From: an uncultured Lachnospiraceae bacterium
GTDB taxonomy: Bacteria > Bacillota > Clostridia > Lachnospirales > Lachnospiraceae
DNA: 50,170 nucleotides
Direction of reading: 5' to 3'
Assembly: GCA_900319245.1 (NCBI GenBank)
Contig: ONNQ01000023.1
Span: forward strand, 580 to 50,749
A program made the position numbers and the translations under genes. Numbering within the stretch: position 1 is the stretch's first letter; each line of letters starts with the position of its first letter. The notes beneath the pieces are model-generated. The model worked only from the letters and a program-made list of their open reading frames with translations. It made no database searches and was not told the origin of the DNA. Of the stretch, positions 42,137 through 50,170 are shown one piece after another.

Positions 42137-44083
42137 ATGACAATACAGGAAGCGATCGACTATATCAACCATCACAACTGGAGCCAGTGGAAGCTTGGCC
42201 TTGACAGAACACGGGAACTGCTGCACAGACTGGGCGATCCCCAGAAGAATCTTCGCTTCGTCCATGTGGCCGGATCGAACGGGAAGGGCTCTACCTGCGC
42301 AATGCTGGAACGGATCCTGCGGGAAGCGGGATATCGCACCGGTCTCTTTCCGTCCCCCTACATCGAGGATTTCCGTGAGCGGATTCAGGTGAGCGGAGAA
42401 TATATCACCGAGGAGGCGCTGTGCGAGATCACAGACAGGGTGAGACAGGAAGCGGACGCTATGGAGGACCATCCGAGCCAGTTTGAACTGATCACGGCGA
42501 TCGGTATGCTGTATTTTGACCAGGCAAAATGCGATATCGTGGTGCTGGAAGTGGGCCTTGGAGGCGAGTTCGACGCTACGAACGTGATCGATCCGCCGGA
42601 GGCAGCAGTGATCACACATATCGGTCTCGAGCACACGCAGTACCTCGGGGATACTCTCGCGGCAATCGCCAGGACCAAATCCGGCATCATCAAGACCGGT
42701 GCAGACGTTGTCCTGTATGAAAACGACGCGGAAGTCATGGACGTGGTGGAAGCGGTGTGCAAGGAGAGAAACTGCCGTCTGCATATTGCACAGAGAAATC
42801 GCATCGTGCCGATGGAGGCTTCGCTGCAGGGGCAGTCTTTCCAATATCTGCCTGCTCAGACGGCGTTCTTCCTTCCTCTTCTGGGCCGCTATCAGCTCGA
42901 CAACGCGGCTGTCGTCCTGACGACAGTGGAAGTGCTGCGCGGCAGAGGATTTGCAATCACAGACGAGGATGTCCGGCGGGGCCTTGCTAAAGTACAGTGG
43001 CCGGCGCGCTTCGAAGTCCTGTGCCGGGAACCGCTTTTCATCCTCGACGGCGGACACAACCCGCAGTGTGCGCAGGCGCTGGCAGAGTCGATCGAAGCCT
43101 ACCTGCCGCAGCAAAAGGTGGTCTATCTCATGGGCGTTCTGGCGGAAAAGGATTATGTCAAGATCGTCGATGCAATCGCCCCCTATGCTGCCGAGTTCGT
43201 CTGCGTGACGCCGGACTCCGAGAGGGCCATGAAGGCGACGGCGCTCGCTGCCTATCTGAAAGAAAGAGGCCTCAAAGCGAAGGCCTGCGGCAGCGTGGAA
43301 GAGGGGATCACAACGGCACTTACCAGAGCTGCTTCGCTCGGAGACCAGGCGGGTTCCGTGGCAGATGGGCAGCAGACAACGGCCAAGAAAAGCGGCGTAT
43401 CAGATACAGGGATTCCCGTGGTGGCGTTTGGCTCTCTCTACATGGCAGGGGCCATCAGAACTGCGTTTCCCAGGCTGTGCAAAAAACAGCAGCGGATCAT
43501 CGCAACGAAAAGACGCCGCGCGATGTCGCAGGAAGAGCGGGAAGAGAAGAATCGCAAGATCAGCGAAAACCTGCAGAAGGTATTAGAAGAGCTGTTCGCT
43601 GAACAGCCTGTGAAACTGTTTTCTTATAGGGGTGTCTGGGACGAGGCCAATGTGGACCTCTTTAATGAATGGGCGAAAGCGAAGGGCGCGCAGGTCGCGT
43701 ACCCGATTTCTCAACCCAAGGGAAATATGCTGGCAGCGGTCCCCGGGGATCGATCCGCTTGGAGAAAGGGCAAATATGACATTCCTGAGCCGGTGCTTGA
43801 AAACGCAACGGTCCTTGCACCGCAGGAAATTGACGTGATCATCGTGCCGTGCGTGGCCTTTGAAAGGAGCGGCAGGCGCTGCGGGCACGGCGCAGGATAT
43901 TATGACAGGTTCATTCCGGCCTGCAGACCGGATACGAAGCTTATTATGGTGGCCTACGATGCACAGGAGATCGAGACCGTGGCAACGCAATATTTTGACA
44001 ACACGATCCCGATCATAGTGACAGAATCCGGCGTGATCCGGACATCATGCATCCAAAGCGATTCTGATCAAAATCCGGTGTAA
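42137..44083 (+). CDS. FolC-MTHFS fusion: folylpolyglutamate synthase + 5-formyl-THF cyclo-ligase
   Basis: The 648-residue protein joins two folate enzymes. Residues 1-~440 are FolC (P-loop HVAGSNGKGSTCAML; HPSQFELITAIGMLYF; VVLEVGLGGEFDATNVI; ILDGGHNPQCAQAL), which adds glutamates to folates. After a ~30-residue linker, residues ~455-640 are 5-formyltetrahydrofolate cyclo-ligase (ATKRRRAMSQEEREEKN; VPCVAFERSGRRCGHGAGYYDRF). One polypeptide would thus trap and recycle folates in a cell importing 5-formyl-THF. It is in the THF-riboswitch operon, 41 bases after folT. Confidence 0.93.
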   Translation: MTIQEAIDYINHHNWSQWKLGLDRTRELLHRLGDPQKNLRFVHVAGSNGKGSTCAMLERILREAGYRTGLFPSPYIEDFRERIQVSGEYITEEALCEITDRVRQEADAMEDHPSQFELITAIGMLYFDQAKCDIVVLEVGLGGEFDATNVIDPPEAAVITHIGLEHTQYLGDTLAAIARTKSGIIKTGADVVLYENDAEVMDVVEAVCKERNCRLHIAQRNRIVPMEASLQGQSFQYLPAQTAFFLPLLGRYQLDNAAVVLTTVEVLRGRGFAITDEDVRRGLAKVQWPARFEVLCREPLFILDGGHNPQCAQALAESIEAYLPQQKVVYLMGVLAEKDYVKIVDAIAPYAAEFVCVTPDSERAMKATALAAYLKERGLKAKACGSVEEGITTALTRAASLGDQAGSVADGQQTTAKKSGVSDTGIPVVAFGSLYMAGAIRTAFPRLCKKQQRIIATKRRRAMSQEEREEKNRKISENLQKVLEELFAEQPVKLFSYRGVWDEANVDLFNEWAKAKGAQVAYPISQPKGNMLAAVPGDRSAWRKGKYDIPEPVLENATVLAPQEIDVIIVPCVAFERSGRRCGHGAGYYDRFIPACRPDTKLIMVAYDAQEIETVATQYFDNTIPIIVTESGVIRTSCIQSDSDQNPV

Positions 44084-44114
44084 TCCGGATAGCATGCATC
44101 CAGAGCAATTCTGA

Positions 44115-44798
44115 TCAGTAGGTGACTTCTCCGTCGTGGGAGAGGAGCGATACAGACGTGACGCCGGGGAGGGCGGAAACGGAGCGGGTCAGCTTCAGGC
44201 CGTCCTTCACCCGCAGTTCGATCACCATATCCAGCTGGTCGCCGGCAAGGCGCGTTGTCTTGATGGCAGAGTGGCTGCTGTATTTGGACACGACTTGCAT
44301 GATCTCCTTTTCGGGAAGACGGTCCCCGGAGACAGCCGCATTGACGACGAGAATCATGGGCGCGGCCACAATGGGAGCCCGGTCCAGGACAAAGAGAAGG
44401 AGCGTCACTGCGAGGGATACGAGCAGGGCGATTTCGGAAAGTCCTGCGCCGCAGATGATTCCGACGCTGATCGACCAGAACAGAAACACCAGGTCCATCG
44501 GATCCTTGATGGCGGTCCGGAAGCGGACGATGGACAGTGCGCCGACCATACCGAGCGAGACGACAATGCTGGACTGGATGGTCAGAATGATCGCGGACGT
44601 AAGCAGCGCCATGGCGACGAGCGCGATGTTAAAGCTCTTGGAGTAGAAACTCTTCCTGGTCATGATCCTGTAGCAGAAGTAGATATAGAGCGCCAGGATC
44701 GTCGTCCACAGAAGGGCCGCCAGAATCGTATTCGTACTCATTTCTACCGTGGAGTATCCCTCCAGAAACGATTTCTTAAATATATCTGAAAAAGTCAT
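44115..44798 (-). CDS. DUF4956 membrane protein
   Basis: The ~227-residue protein has four N-terminal membrane segments followed by a ~90-residue soluble C-terminal domain. The stretch SLGMVGALSIVRFRTAIKDPMDLVFLFWSI is typical of DUF4956. These proteins commonly sit beside VTC polyphosphate polymerases, as here (the VTC gene is 37 bases upstream). GGAGGT precedes ATG 44798; ATG 44810 lies before it. Function unknown; a membrane partner of polyphosphate synthesis or export is inferred. Confidence 0.85.
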   Translation of the reverse strand: MTFSDIFKKSFLEGYSTVEMSTNTILAALLWTTILALYIYFCYRIMTRKSFYSKSFNIALVAMALLTSAIILTIQSSIVVSLGMVGALSIVRFRTAIKDPMDLVFLFWSISVGIICGAGLSEIALLVSLAVTLLLFVLDRAPIVAAPMILVVNAAVSGDRLPEKEIMQVVSKYSSHSAIKTTRLAGDQLDMVIELRVKDGLKLTRSVSALPGVTSVSLLSHDGEVTY

Positions 44799-44835
44799 AG
44801 TTACCTCCATGTCTTTGTATCACTGTGCCATTCTA

Positions 44836-45561
44836 TCACAAATGATATCGCCTTGACAGGTAATACTTGGAGAAGGACGTTCGCTGCAGATCCCGCATCT
44901 GCATTGCCTGCTGCACAGAGCCTGGCAAAAAATCGTCAAATTTCACTTCCAACAGTTCCCTGCCGGCCGGCAGAACAGGCCGAAGCGCTGCATCCTCGTC
45001 CCAGTAACGGGTGAGCTCTGCGCCGGATGCGATGCCGCAATCAAACGTCACCCGCACGTTGCCCTCCGGAAAGAGAAGAGGCGTTCGCATGTAATCGACG
45101 ATCACAGTCGGATGCAGAAGCTGCGTGTAGTGGAGCGTCAGAAAGCGGTTGAGAAGCGGCGGATTCTGCGGGCCGATCTCGGGCCAGCGGTCACAGATGA
45201 TCGCATCGAACATAGCTGCGGAGATGGGGCAGACCTTTTTGCGGACGCGGTCCCCCTCATGCATCTTGCATTCCAGGGCGACATAACTTCTGTCCATGTT
45301 GTAGCTTCGAATCCGCCATTTTTCTCTGGGCGACGTCCCATCTTCATTTTCCCGCATGAGGCGGTCGTCATAGGTGTCCAAATACAGACTGCGCACCCGG
45401 TACTGTCCGTCCGGTCCGCTGTGTGGATCCGGCATCATCAGAGCAGCCAGCCGTACCTTCAGCTCGGCCAGTTGGGCTGTAGAGCATATGTATTTGTGCT
45501 CATTGCGAAAACCGTCCGCGTCGGAATCCGGAAGCGAGCGGAATCGTTGCAGTACATTCAT
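44836..45561 (-). CDS. VTC-domain protein (polyphosphate polymerase-like)
   Basis: The ~241-residue protein is a VTC tunnel domain. Conserved pieces are FRNEHKYICS, RVRSLYLDTYDD, EKWRIRSYN, LECKMHEGDRVRKK, VDYMRTPLLF, VRVTFDCGIASG and LLEVKFDDFLP. The basic residues line the tunnel that makes polyphosphate from ATP in the eukaryotic VTC4. GAGGAG before ATG 45561 supports the start. It is cotranscribed with the DUF4956 gene and divergent from cysK. Confidence 0.87.
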   Translation of the reverse strand: MNVLQRFRSLPDSDADGFRNEHKYICSTAQLAELKVRLAALMMPDPHSGPDGQYRVRSLYLDTYDDRLMRENEDGTSPREKWRIRSYNMDRSYVALECKMHEGDRVRKKVCPISAAMFDAIICDRWPEIGPQNPPLLNRFLTLHYTQLLHPTVIVDYMRTPLLFPEGNVRVTFDCGIASGAELTRYWDEDAALRPVLPAGRELLEVKFDDFLPGSVQQAMQMRDLQRTSFSKYYLSRRYHL

Positions 45562-45706
45562 GGAACCATCTCCTCTCTGCGGCGTTGGCCGCCATTTCAC
45601 TAATCACAATATTAGCACGGGACAGCGTGCGGGAAAAGTCACTGAAAGATCTCATAATGGTCTCGCAATGATCGCATAATGGTTGATGGAAAACTTGGAA
45701 AATGCG

Positions 45707-45735
45707 TTGACAAACATGGGACCAGGTGCTATATT
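45707..45735 (+). promoter_or_regulatory. cysK promoter
   Basis: TTGACA (45707-45712), 17-base spacer, TATATT (45730-45735). The ~100-base leader shows no recognised riboswitch or T-box; the downstream repeats of GATC-like words are not convincing. Confidence 0.75.
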
Positions 45736-45840
45736 GTACTCAATCCCGATAATCCTATTTGAATAGTATGAATATGGCGGTAGATCAAGACAGAGATGGA
45801 TCAAAATAGCGATAGATCATACGAGCTGAAAGGAGATGCC

Positions 45841-46773
45841 ATGAGTAATATTAAGCAGAGCGCAACAGAACTGATCGGTGGAACCCCCCTTCTTTCCCTG
45901 AGAAACTATCAGAAGAAGAAAGGGATCACGGGGGCGGAGATCGTAGCCAAGGTCGAGCTTTTCAATCCGGCCGGCAGTACCAAGGATAGAATCGCGCTGG
46001 CCATGATCGAGGACGCAGAGGAGAAGGGAATTCTCAAGGAAGGCGCCACGATCATCGAGCCTACCAGCGGCAATACCGGTATCGGTATCGCGGCGGTGGC
46101 GACAGCGAAAGGGTACAAGACGATTTTGACTCTGCCAGACACCATGAGCCTGGAGCGCAGAAATCTCCTGAAGGCATACGGCGCAGAGCTTGTCCTCACG
46201 GAAGGCGCGCAGGGCATGAAGGGCGCGATCAAGAAGGCGGAGGAACTCAGGGATTCCATCCCCGGCTCCATTATCCTTGGACAGTTCGACAACCCCGCCA
46301 ACCCCAAGGCGCACTATGAGCACACAGGTCCCGAGATCTGGAAGGATACCGACGGAGAGCTGGACGTCTTCGTATCCGCTGTCGGCACAGGCGGTACACT
46401 CAGCGGCACCGGCAAGTTCCTCAAGGAGAAGAATCCGGCGATCAAGGTCATTGCTGTGGAGCCGGAGACCTCTGCGGTCCTTTCCGGCGAGAAGCCCGGT
46501 CCGCACAAGATCCAGGGAATCGGAGCCGGTTTCATTCCGGCCACACTGGATACAAGCATCTACGATGAGATCATCAAGTGCCCCAATGAGGCGGCTTTCC
46601 AGGAAGGCAAGGCGCTGGCTCGCACAGAGGGCATCCTGACCGGCATTTCCTCCGGCGCGGCGCTCTGGGCAGCGGCACAGGTGGCAGCCAGACCCGAATA
46701 TGCGGGCAAGAGGATCGTGGTCCTTCTGCCCGACTCCGGAGACAGATACCTCTCCACACCGCTTTTTAGCTAA
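45841..46773 (+). CDS. cysK: Cysteine synthase A (O-acetylserine sulfhydrylase)
   Basis: The 310-residue PLP enzyme makes cysteine from O-acetylserine and sulfide. Signatures: ELIGGTPLLSLRNY, FNPAGSTKDRIALAMIE with the Schiff-base Lys, the substrate loop PTSGNTGIGIA, and the phosphate cup GTGGTLSGTG. GAAAGGAG lies 7 bases before ATG 45841; the frame back to 45796 has none. Sulfide from AsrABC would be its natural co-substrate. Confidence 0.96.
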   Translation: MSNIKQSATELIGGTPLLSLRNYQKKKGITGAEIVAKVELFNPAGSTKDRIALAMIEDAEEKGILKEGATIIEPTSGNTGIGIAAVATAKGYKTILTLPDTMSLERRNLLKAYGAELVLTEGAQGMKGAIKKAEELRDSIPGSIILGQFDNPANPKAHYEHTGPEIWKDTDGELDVFVSAVGTGGTLSGTGKFLKEKNPAIKVIAVEPETSAVLSGEKPGPHKIQGIGAGFIPATLDTSIYDEIIKCPNEAAFQEGKALARTEGILTGISSGAALWAAAQVAARPEYAGKRIVVLLPDSGDRYLSTPLFS

Positions 46774-46827
46774 TAGGTACCAACAGATCTATGGCGGATA
46801 TTCCGTCCAGATCGATTCATAAGCACG

Positions 46828-46858
46828 AAAAAGGCTCCGCGTCTGCGGAGCCTTTTGT
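46828..46858. terminator. Bidirectional terminator between cysK and DUF975 gene
   Basis: AAAAGGCTCCGC pairs with GCGGAGCCTTTT around GTCT; A- and T-runs on both sides serve both convergent genes. Confidence 0.8.
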
Positions 46859-46868
46859 AGTGGGGGAG

Positions 46869-47606
46869 TCAACCCCTCGCATGAATTCCATTGATCATAT
46901 CGCGATAAAACGCCGCAACGGCAGCCCGGCTGTAACTGATCACCCACATCCCCGCGATTCCAAAGGACAGAACCCCGAGAAAATAAAGCGGAATAAAACT
47001 CAGATAGAGCTTACAAAGGCGCAACTTGTGTCCCTTGATCATTCTGGCGCTTCCGCGGATCAGCTCACCGGCCGAATACTCGGGATAATCCAGAAACAGA
47101 TACGCGCACATTGCATAGCGGATCCGGATGAACGCAATACCGGCGCCGCCCGCAGCAAGAAGCAGGAGGATCAAACCGATGTAGGAGAGCATGTCCTCCG
47201 CAGAGATCACAGACATTGCGATGATCGCGGGGAGCATGCAGGCCAGCTCCAGAAGAGAGATGAACGCACTGATCGTGACAGCAGTGTCGGAGTTGTAACG
47301 AAAAGCGCAGAATAGGTCGCGAATGCGGGCGTCTTTTTTATACAGAAGCTGCATGAAAATGTCGGCAAGCCCGATCCGCAGCATGTGGGAGCAGATGCTG
47401 ACCACAAAGAAGACGACAACAGAGAGTACAAGCGACAGAAGGACCGAGCCGGACTGGAAGTTGGCGATCAGCTCCATGATCAGCGACGTCGAGAGCGTGT
47501 ATAAGAATACCGAGAGCACAGCAATTGAAAGATGACCGAGCAGCGATTCCCGCGCATCTGCTTTCAGCGCTTTATTTCCTTTATAAAATGATCCTTGATT
47601 ATCCAC
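46869..47606 (-). CDS. DUF975-family membrane protein
   Basis: The 245-residue protein has about six membrane segments and ends in the DUF975 pattern ARMIKGHKLRLCKLYLSFIPLYFLG... WVISYSRAAVAAFYRDM. The N-terminal ALKADARESLLGH also fits. Start is GTG at 47606, with GGGAGG just upstream overlapping the spacer after the preceding gene (2 bases between them). Function of the family is unknown. Confidence 0.8.
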   Translation of the reverse strand: MDNQGSFYKGNKALKADARESLLGHLSIAVLSVFLYTLSTSLIMELIANFQSGSVLLSLVLSVVVFFVVSICSHMLRIGLADIFMQLLYKKDARIRDLFCAFRYNSDTAVTISAFISLLELACMLPAIIAMSVISAEDMLSYIGLILLLLAAGGAGIAFIRIRYAMCAYLFLDYPEYSAGELIRGSARMIKGHKLRLCKLYLSFIPLYFLGVLSFGIAGMWVISYSRAAVAAFYRDMINGIHARG

Positions 47607-47608
47607 TC

Positions 47609-47959
47609 TTACCTCCCGAACTGCGCAATAAACTCATCGAACGTCATCCCGTACATGCGGTAGAGCGTCTGGCTGAACTGTTCCTGCAGAACCGGGTCGT
47701 GCAGCACTCTGTTAAAATAGATGACAGAATACACAAGCATCAGCGTGTTGAGAACCAGCGCGACAATCGCTACGATGGTCGCTATTTTGCTCCTGCGCGG
47801 GTAGACTTCGCTCCCTCCCTTGGAGAGCACCGCCAATACCAGCGAAAGGGACCCCAGTATATAGGGGGCCACCACCGGGAACGACAGTATAGAAAAGATA
47901 GCCAGGACTGCCAGACTCATCGCGGTTCTCGAGAGCCTGTCGCTTGGAGAATAGGTCAT
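47609..47959 (-). CDS. Small two-TM membrane protein
   Basis: The 116-residue protein has two or three hydrophobic helices (SRTAMSLAVLAIFSILSFPVVAPYILGSLSLVLAVLS; IATIVAIVALVLNTLMLVYSVIYF) around the basic stretch YPRRSK, like DUF4190-type proteins. AAGGTG stands before ATG 47959; the open frame to 48112 is AT-rich leader. It is translationally linked to the DUF975 gene. Function unknown. Confidence 0.75.
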   Translation of the reverse strand: MTYSPSDRLSRTAMSLAVLAIFSILSFPVVAPYILGSLSLVLAVLSKGGSEVYPRRSKIATIVAIVALVLNTLMLVYSVIYFNRVLHDPVLQEQFSQTLYRMYGMTFDEFIAQFGR

Positions 47960-48105
47960 AGGATACACACCTTGTTGGTCAAAATATTGTTTAAAGGATT
48001 CTATGTATGAGTATACAGAGTGTTTCTTCAAATGTAAAACGAGGAAAAAACATAAATTGTCTAAAAAAATGCGATAAATCAGCAGAATTGAGTAAAATGT
48101 ACTAA

Positions 48106-48134
48106 TTGACATATGATGCTACTAGCGATATGAT
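48106..48134 (+). promoter_or_regulatory. metK leader promoter
   Basis: TTGACA (48106-48111), 17-base spacer, TATGAT (48129-48134), about 50 bases before the SAM riboswitch. Confidence 0.75.
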
Positions 48135-48181
48135 ATGCACCAATGGGAGCGGTAAGTTCCCAATCAACTAAATACCATGTT

Positions 48182-48367
48182 CTCTTATTCAGAGTGGTGG
48201 AGGTACATAGGACCTGTGAAGCCACGGCAACCCCTGTTAACAGATTACAGACTGCGAAGCAGGTAGGTGCCCACCTGAGCGAGAGACCCTTTCAAGGGGC
48301 GATCGAACAATAAGGGATTTGTGTTTTGACCGAATCCGTATGCTGTCGCCTGCGGGTTTTTTTATTT
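48182..48367 (+). promoter_or_regulatory. SAM-I (S-box) riboswitch with terminator, upstream of metK
   Basis: The aptamer runs from CTTATT (48184) to AATAAG (48309), the P1 stem. Core words GAGTGGTGGAGG, GTGAAGCC-CGGCAACC and GGTGCC are those of the S-box. A terminator (CCGTA..TGCGG stem, 48337-48356, then TTTTTTT) overlaps the end. High SAM should stop metK transcription. Together with the promoter it explains the 458-base gap 47960-48417. Confidence 0.94.
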
Positions 48368-48417
48368 GCATTTTTAATTACATTTATATTTACAAATCCA
48401 CAACAAGGAGGAATTAG

Positions 48418-49608
48418 GTGAAACGACATATCTTTACTTCTGAATCTGTTACCGAAGGACATCCTGATAAGATCTGTGACACAATTTCAGACGCAATACT
48501 CGACGCCTGCATGGAGCAGGATCCGATGAGCCGCGTGGCCTGCGAGACAACCGCGTGCACCGGCTTTATCCTGATCTGCGGCGAGATCACAACCAAGGCG
48601 GCGGTGGACTATTCACAAATCGCCAGAGACGTTGTCAGGGAGATTGGCTATACGGATTCTGATATGGGATTCGACGCCAACACCTGTGCGGTTATGGTGG
48701 CCCTCGACCAGCAGTCACCCGATATCGCGATGGGCGTCAATAAAGCGCTGGAAGCTAGAGAAAACACCATGAGCGAGAAACAGATCGAAGCAATCGGCGC
48801 AGGCGACCAGGGTATGATGTTTGGCTACGCGTCCAATGAGTGCGAAGACTACATGCCTTATCCCATCGATCTTGCCCACAAGCTTGCCAAAAGACTGACC
48901 AAGGTCAGAAAGGACGGAACGCTTCCTTATCTTAGACCCGACGGAAAGACGCAGGTCTCTGTCGAATACGATGACAACGGTAAGCCGCTTCGCCTTGAGG
49001 CAGTTGTCCTCTCTTCCCAGCACGCGGCGGACGTTACCCAGGAGGAGATCCACAGAGATATCAAGAAGTATGTGTTTGACCCGATCCTCCCCGCGGATAT
49101 GATCGACGAGAACACCAAGTTCTTTATCAATCCCACAGGCCGCTTCGTCATCGGTGGACCGCAGGGCGACGCAGGCCTCACAGGCCGTAAGATCATCGTC
49201 GACACCTACGGCGGCATGGCACGCCACGGCGGCGGCGCCTTCTCCGGCAAGGACTGCACCAAAGTGGACAGAAGCGCTGCGTACGCGGCAAGATATGTTG
49301 CCAAAAACATGGTTGCGGCAGGATTTGCTGACAGGCTCGAGATCCAGCTTTCCTATGCGATCGGCGTTGCAAAGCCCACATCGATCATGGTAGACACATT
49401 CGGCACCGGACATGTACCGCAGGAGAAGATCGAAGAGGTGATCGCAAGACACTTCGACCTGCGCCCGGCCGGCATCATCAAGATGCTTGACCTTCGCCGC
49501 CCGATCTACAAGCAGACCGCGTCCTACGGACACTTCGGAAGAAACGACCTCGACCTTCCCTGGGAGAGACTGGACAAGGTCAAGGAGCTCAAGAAAGAAC
49601 TTGACTAA
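48418..49608 (+). CDS. metK: S-adenosylmethionine synthetase
   Basis: The 396-residue enzyme makes SAM from methionine and ATP. Signatures: [21 protein letters not shown] at the N-terminus, [12 protein letters not shown], and [19 protein letters not shown] with the catalytic Lys/Asp. The start is GTG 48418 behind AGGAGG. It is controlled by the SAM-I riboswitch. Confidence 0.97.
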   Translation: MKRHIFTSESVTEGHPDKICDTISDAILDACMEQDPMSRVACETTACTGFILICGEITTKAAVDYSQIARDVVREIGYTDSDMGFDANTCAVMVALDQQSPDIAMGVNKALEARENTMSEKQIEAIGAGDQGMMFGYASNECEDYMPYPIDLAHKLAKRLTKVRKDGTLPYLRPDGKTQVSVEYDDNGKPLRLEAVVLSSQHAADVTQEEIHRDIKKYVFDPILPADMIDENTKFFINPTGRFVIGGPQGDAGLTGRKIIVDTYGGMARHGGGAFSGKDCTKVDRSAAYAARYVAKNMVAAGFADRLEIQLSYAIGVAKPTSIMVDTFGTGHVPQEKIEEVIARHFDLRPAGIIKMLDLRRPIYKQTASYGHFGRNDLDLPWERLDKVKELKKELD

Positions 49609-49637
49609 TTGCATTTAGCTTTGATCATTGACCTTTG

Positions 49638-49672
49638 GTGCCGCCGGACAGCGTTCCGGCGGCACTTAAAAT
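49638..49672 (+). terminator. Terminator-like hairpin after metK
   Basis: GTGCCGCCGGA pairs with TCCGGCGGCAC (49638-49665), followed by a weak TTAAAATT tract. Confidence 0.65.
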
Positions 49673-49698
49673 TCTCCTATTATTTTTTGAAATCATCA

Positions 49699-49727
49699 TT
49701 GACAATGCTAAATGGTTCTGCTAATAT
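49699..49727 (+). promoter_or_regulatory. Promoter of the truncated tRNA-Ser
   Basis: TTGACA (49699-49704), 17-base spacer, TAATAT (49722-49727). A terminator-like hairpin (GGTG...CACC, then GTTTT, 49770-49792) stands between it and the tRNA remnant. Confidence 0.6.
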
Positions 49728-49792
49728 ATCATTTGTTCGCGCGAGAACATCGAGTGCGAATCAAGACTAAAAAGGTGCTGCGCCACCGTTTT

Positions 49793-49869
49793 GGAGAGGT
49801 AGCGAAGTGGTCATAACGCGGCGGTCTTGAAAACCGTTTGTCCTCACGGGCACATGGGTTCGAATCCCA
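49793..49869 (+). pseudogene. tRNA-Ser(UGA) lacking the 3' acceptor strand
   Basis: GGAGAGG starts a serine tRNA with D-arm, anticodon loop CTTGAAA (anticodon TGA), long variable arm (TGTCC/GGGCA) and T-arm (TGGGTTCGAATCCCA). After CCCA at 49869 the expected CCTCTCC is missing; GGAAAAAG follows instead. It cannot fold an acceptor stem, so it should be non-functional. Confidence 0.8.
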
Positions 49870-49889
49870 GGAAAAAGTTAAATTTGTCC

Positions 49890-49918
49890 TTGAAAACAGG
49901 AAACAAAAGCGATATAAT
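49890..49918 (+). promoter_or_regulatory. Promoter of tRNA-Ser(GGA)
   Basis: TTGAAA (49890-49895), 17-base spacer, TATAAT (49913-49918), starting only ~20 bases after the broken tRNA. Confidence 0.7.
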
Positions 49919-49947
49919 ATAGAAACTTACTCTGTAGGTATCTGCAT

Positions 49948-50037
49948 GGAGAAATACCCAAGCTGGCCGAAGGGGCTCCCCTGGAAAGGGAGTAGGTCGG
50001 GAGAACCGGCGCGAGGGTTCAAATCCCTCTTTCTCCG
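49948..50037 (+). tRNA. tRNA-Ser (anticodon GGA)
   Basis: Complete serine tRNA: acceptor GGAGAAA (49948-49954) pairs with TTTCTCC (50030-50036), G discriminator at 50037. The anticodon loop CTGGAAA in a CTCCC/GGGAG stem reads UCC/UCU. The long variable arm is present (TCGGGAGAACCGGC region). CCA is not encoded. Confidence 0.95.
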
Positions 50038-50046
50038 CTCATCATC

Positions 50047-50097
50047 AGTTGTCATGCAGCTGGTGAGTCAACCATAACAATCGAATATATGACAACT
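50047..50097. repeat. 9-base inverted repeat near window end
   Basis: AGTTGTCAT (50047-50055) and ATGACAACT (50089-50097) are a perfect inverted pair. No gene is seen from 50038 to the end of the window. Confidence 0.5.
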
Positions 50098-50170
50098 TAA
50101 CAGAAATGCAACCCTGAATATATTCCTAAAAGAAGATCGGGACAAATCGTTTAAGAACGATCTTTATGAA

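Noticed and set aside
45740-45840. T-box or SAM riboswitch in the cysK leader
   Set aside because: The leader is only ~100 bases and lacks the T-box TGG-AC-CGCG or S-box core words.
49735-49750. TGTTC-GCGCGA-GAACA dyad as a LexA box
   Set aside because: The half-sites are in the wrong order and spacing for a Firmicutes LexA box (GAAC-N4-GTTC).

Overview
The window reads as chromosomal DNA of an anaerobic Gram-positive bacterium of the class Clostridia, most likely Lachnospiraceae; I cannot fix the genus. Supporting signs are a SCIFF peptide with its radical SAM maturase (a hallmark of Clostridia), THF and SAM-I riboswitches, a class III fructose-bisphosphatase, strong AGGAGG-type ribosome sites with some TTG and GTG starts, and protein families typical of Firmicutes. 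The DNA looks GC-moderate to GC-rich, and most genes have long antisense shadow ORFs. No phage, transposase, CRISPR array or rRNA was seen.

Layout. 1-2.9 kb: probable 3' part of 6S RNA, an HTH protein with a histone-H1-like tail, a repeat-filled gap, and an alpha/beta-hydrolase-HAD fusion. 3.0-6.9 kb: class III FBPase, NhaC antiporter, HD-domain protein. 7.1-10.9 kb: a TAXI solute-binding lipoprotein next to a GltS-type symporter and a 62-residue protein with a duplicated motif, then a GPH sugar:cation symporter. 11-22 kb: an anaerobic respiration island with MobA-MobB fusion, a divergent Crp/Fnr regulator, a nitrate-reductase-like molybdoenzyme with a ferredoxin subunit and a flavoprotein, a TDT-family anion channel, AsrABC siroheme reductase, and MoeA. 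22-29 kb: a binding-protein-like lipoprotein, GlgB, a hotdog thioesterase, sortase B, UPF0158, an LCP ligase, an Hpt protein and MscL. 29.7-35.8 kb: Orn/Lys/Arg decarboxylase, scfA/scfB, an XRE regulator, a YlmH-like S4 protein, a UAP1-like pyrophosphorylase and a small conserved protein. 35.9-41.1 kb: HtrA, a ClpX-like AAA+ protein, FchA and FolD. 41.3-44.1 kb: a THF riboswitch controlling folT and a FolC-MTHFS fusion. 44.1-48 kb: DUF4956 and VTC proteins, CysK, and two small membrane proteins. 48.1-50.2 kb: SAM-I riboswitch and metK, then a 3'-truncated tRNA-Ser(UGA) and an intact tRNA-Ser(GGA).

The most coherent system is the 12-22 kb island. The molybdoenzyme has a Cys molybdenum ligand in a nitrate-reductase-like context and sits with Fe-S and NADH-flavoprotein partners, an anion channel, a siroheme reductase able in principle to reduce sulfite or nitrite, and cofactor genes on both sides. 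A perfect palindrome lies at about -41.5 of the operon promoter and over the -35 of the divergent regulator, so one Crp/Fnr protein could activate the operon and repress itself. I read this as a candidate nitrate-to-ammonium (or sulfite-to-sulfide) module. Folate and one-carbon genes (fchA, folD, folT, folC-MTHFS) with metK and cysK form a second metabolic theme.
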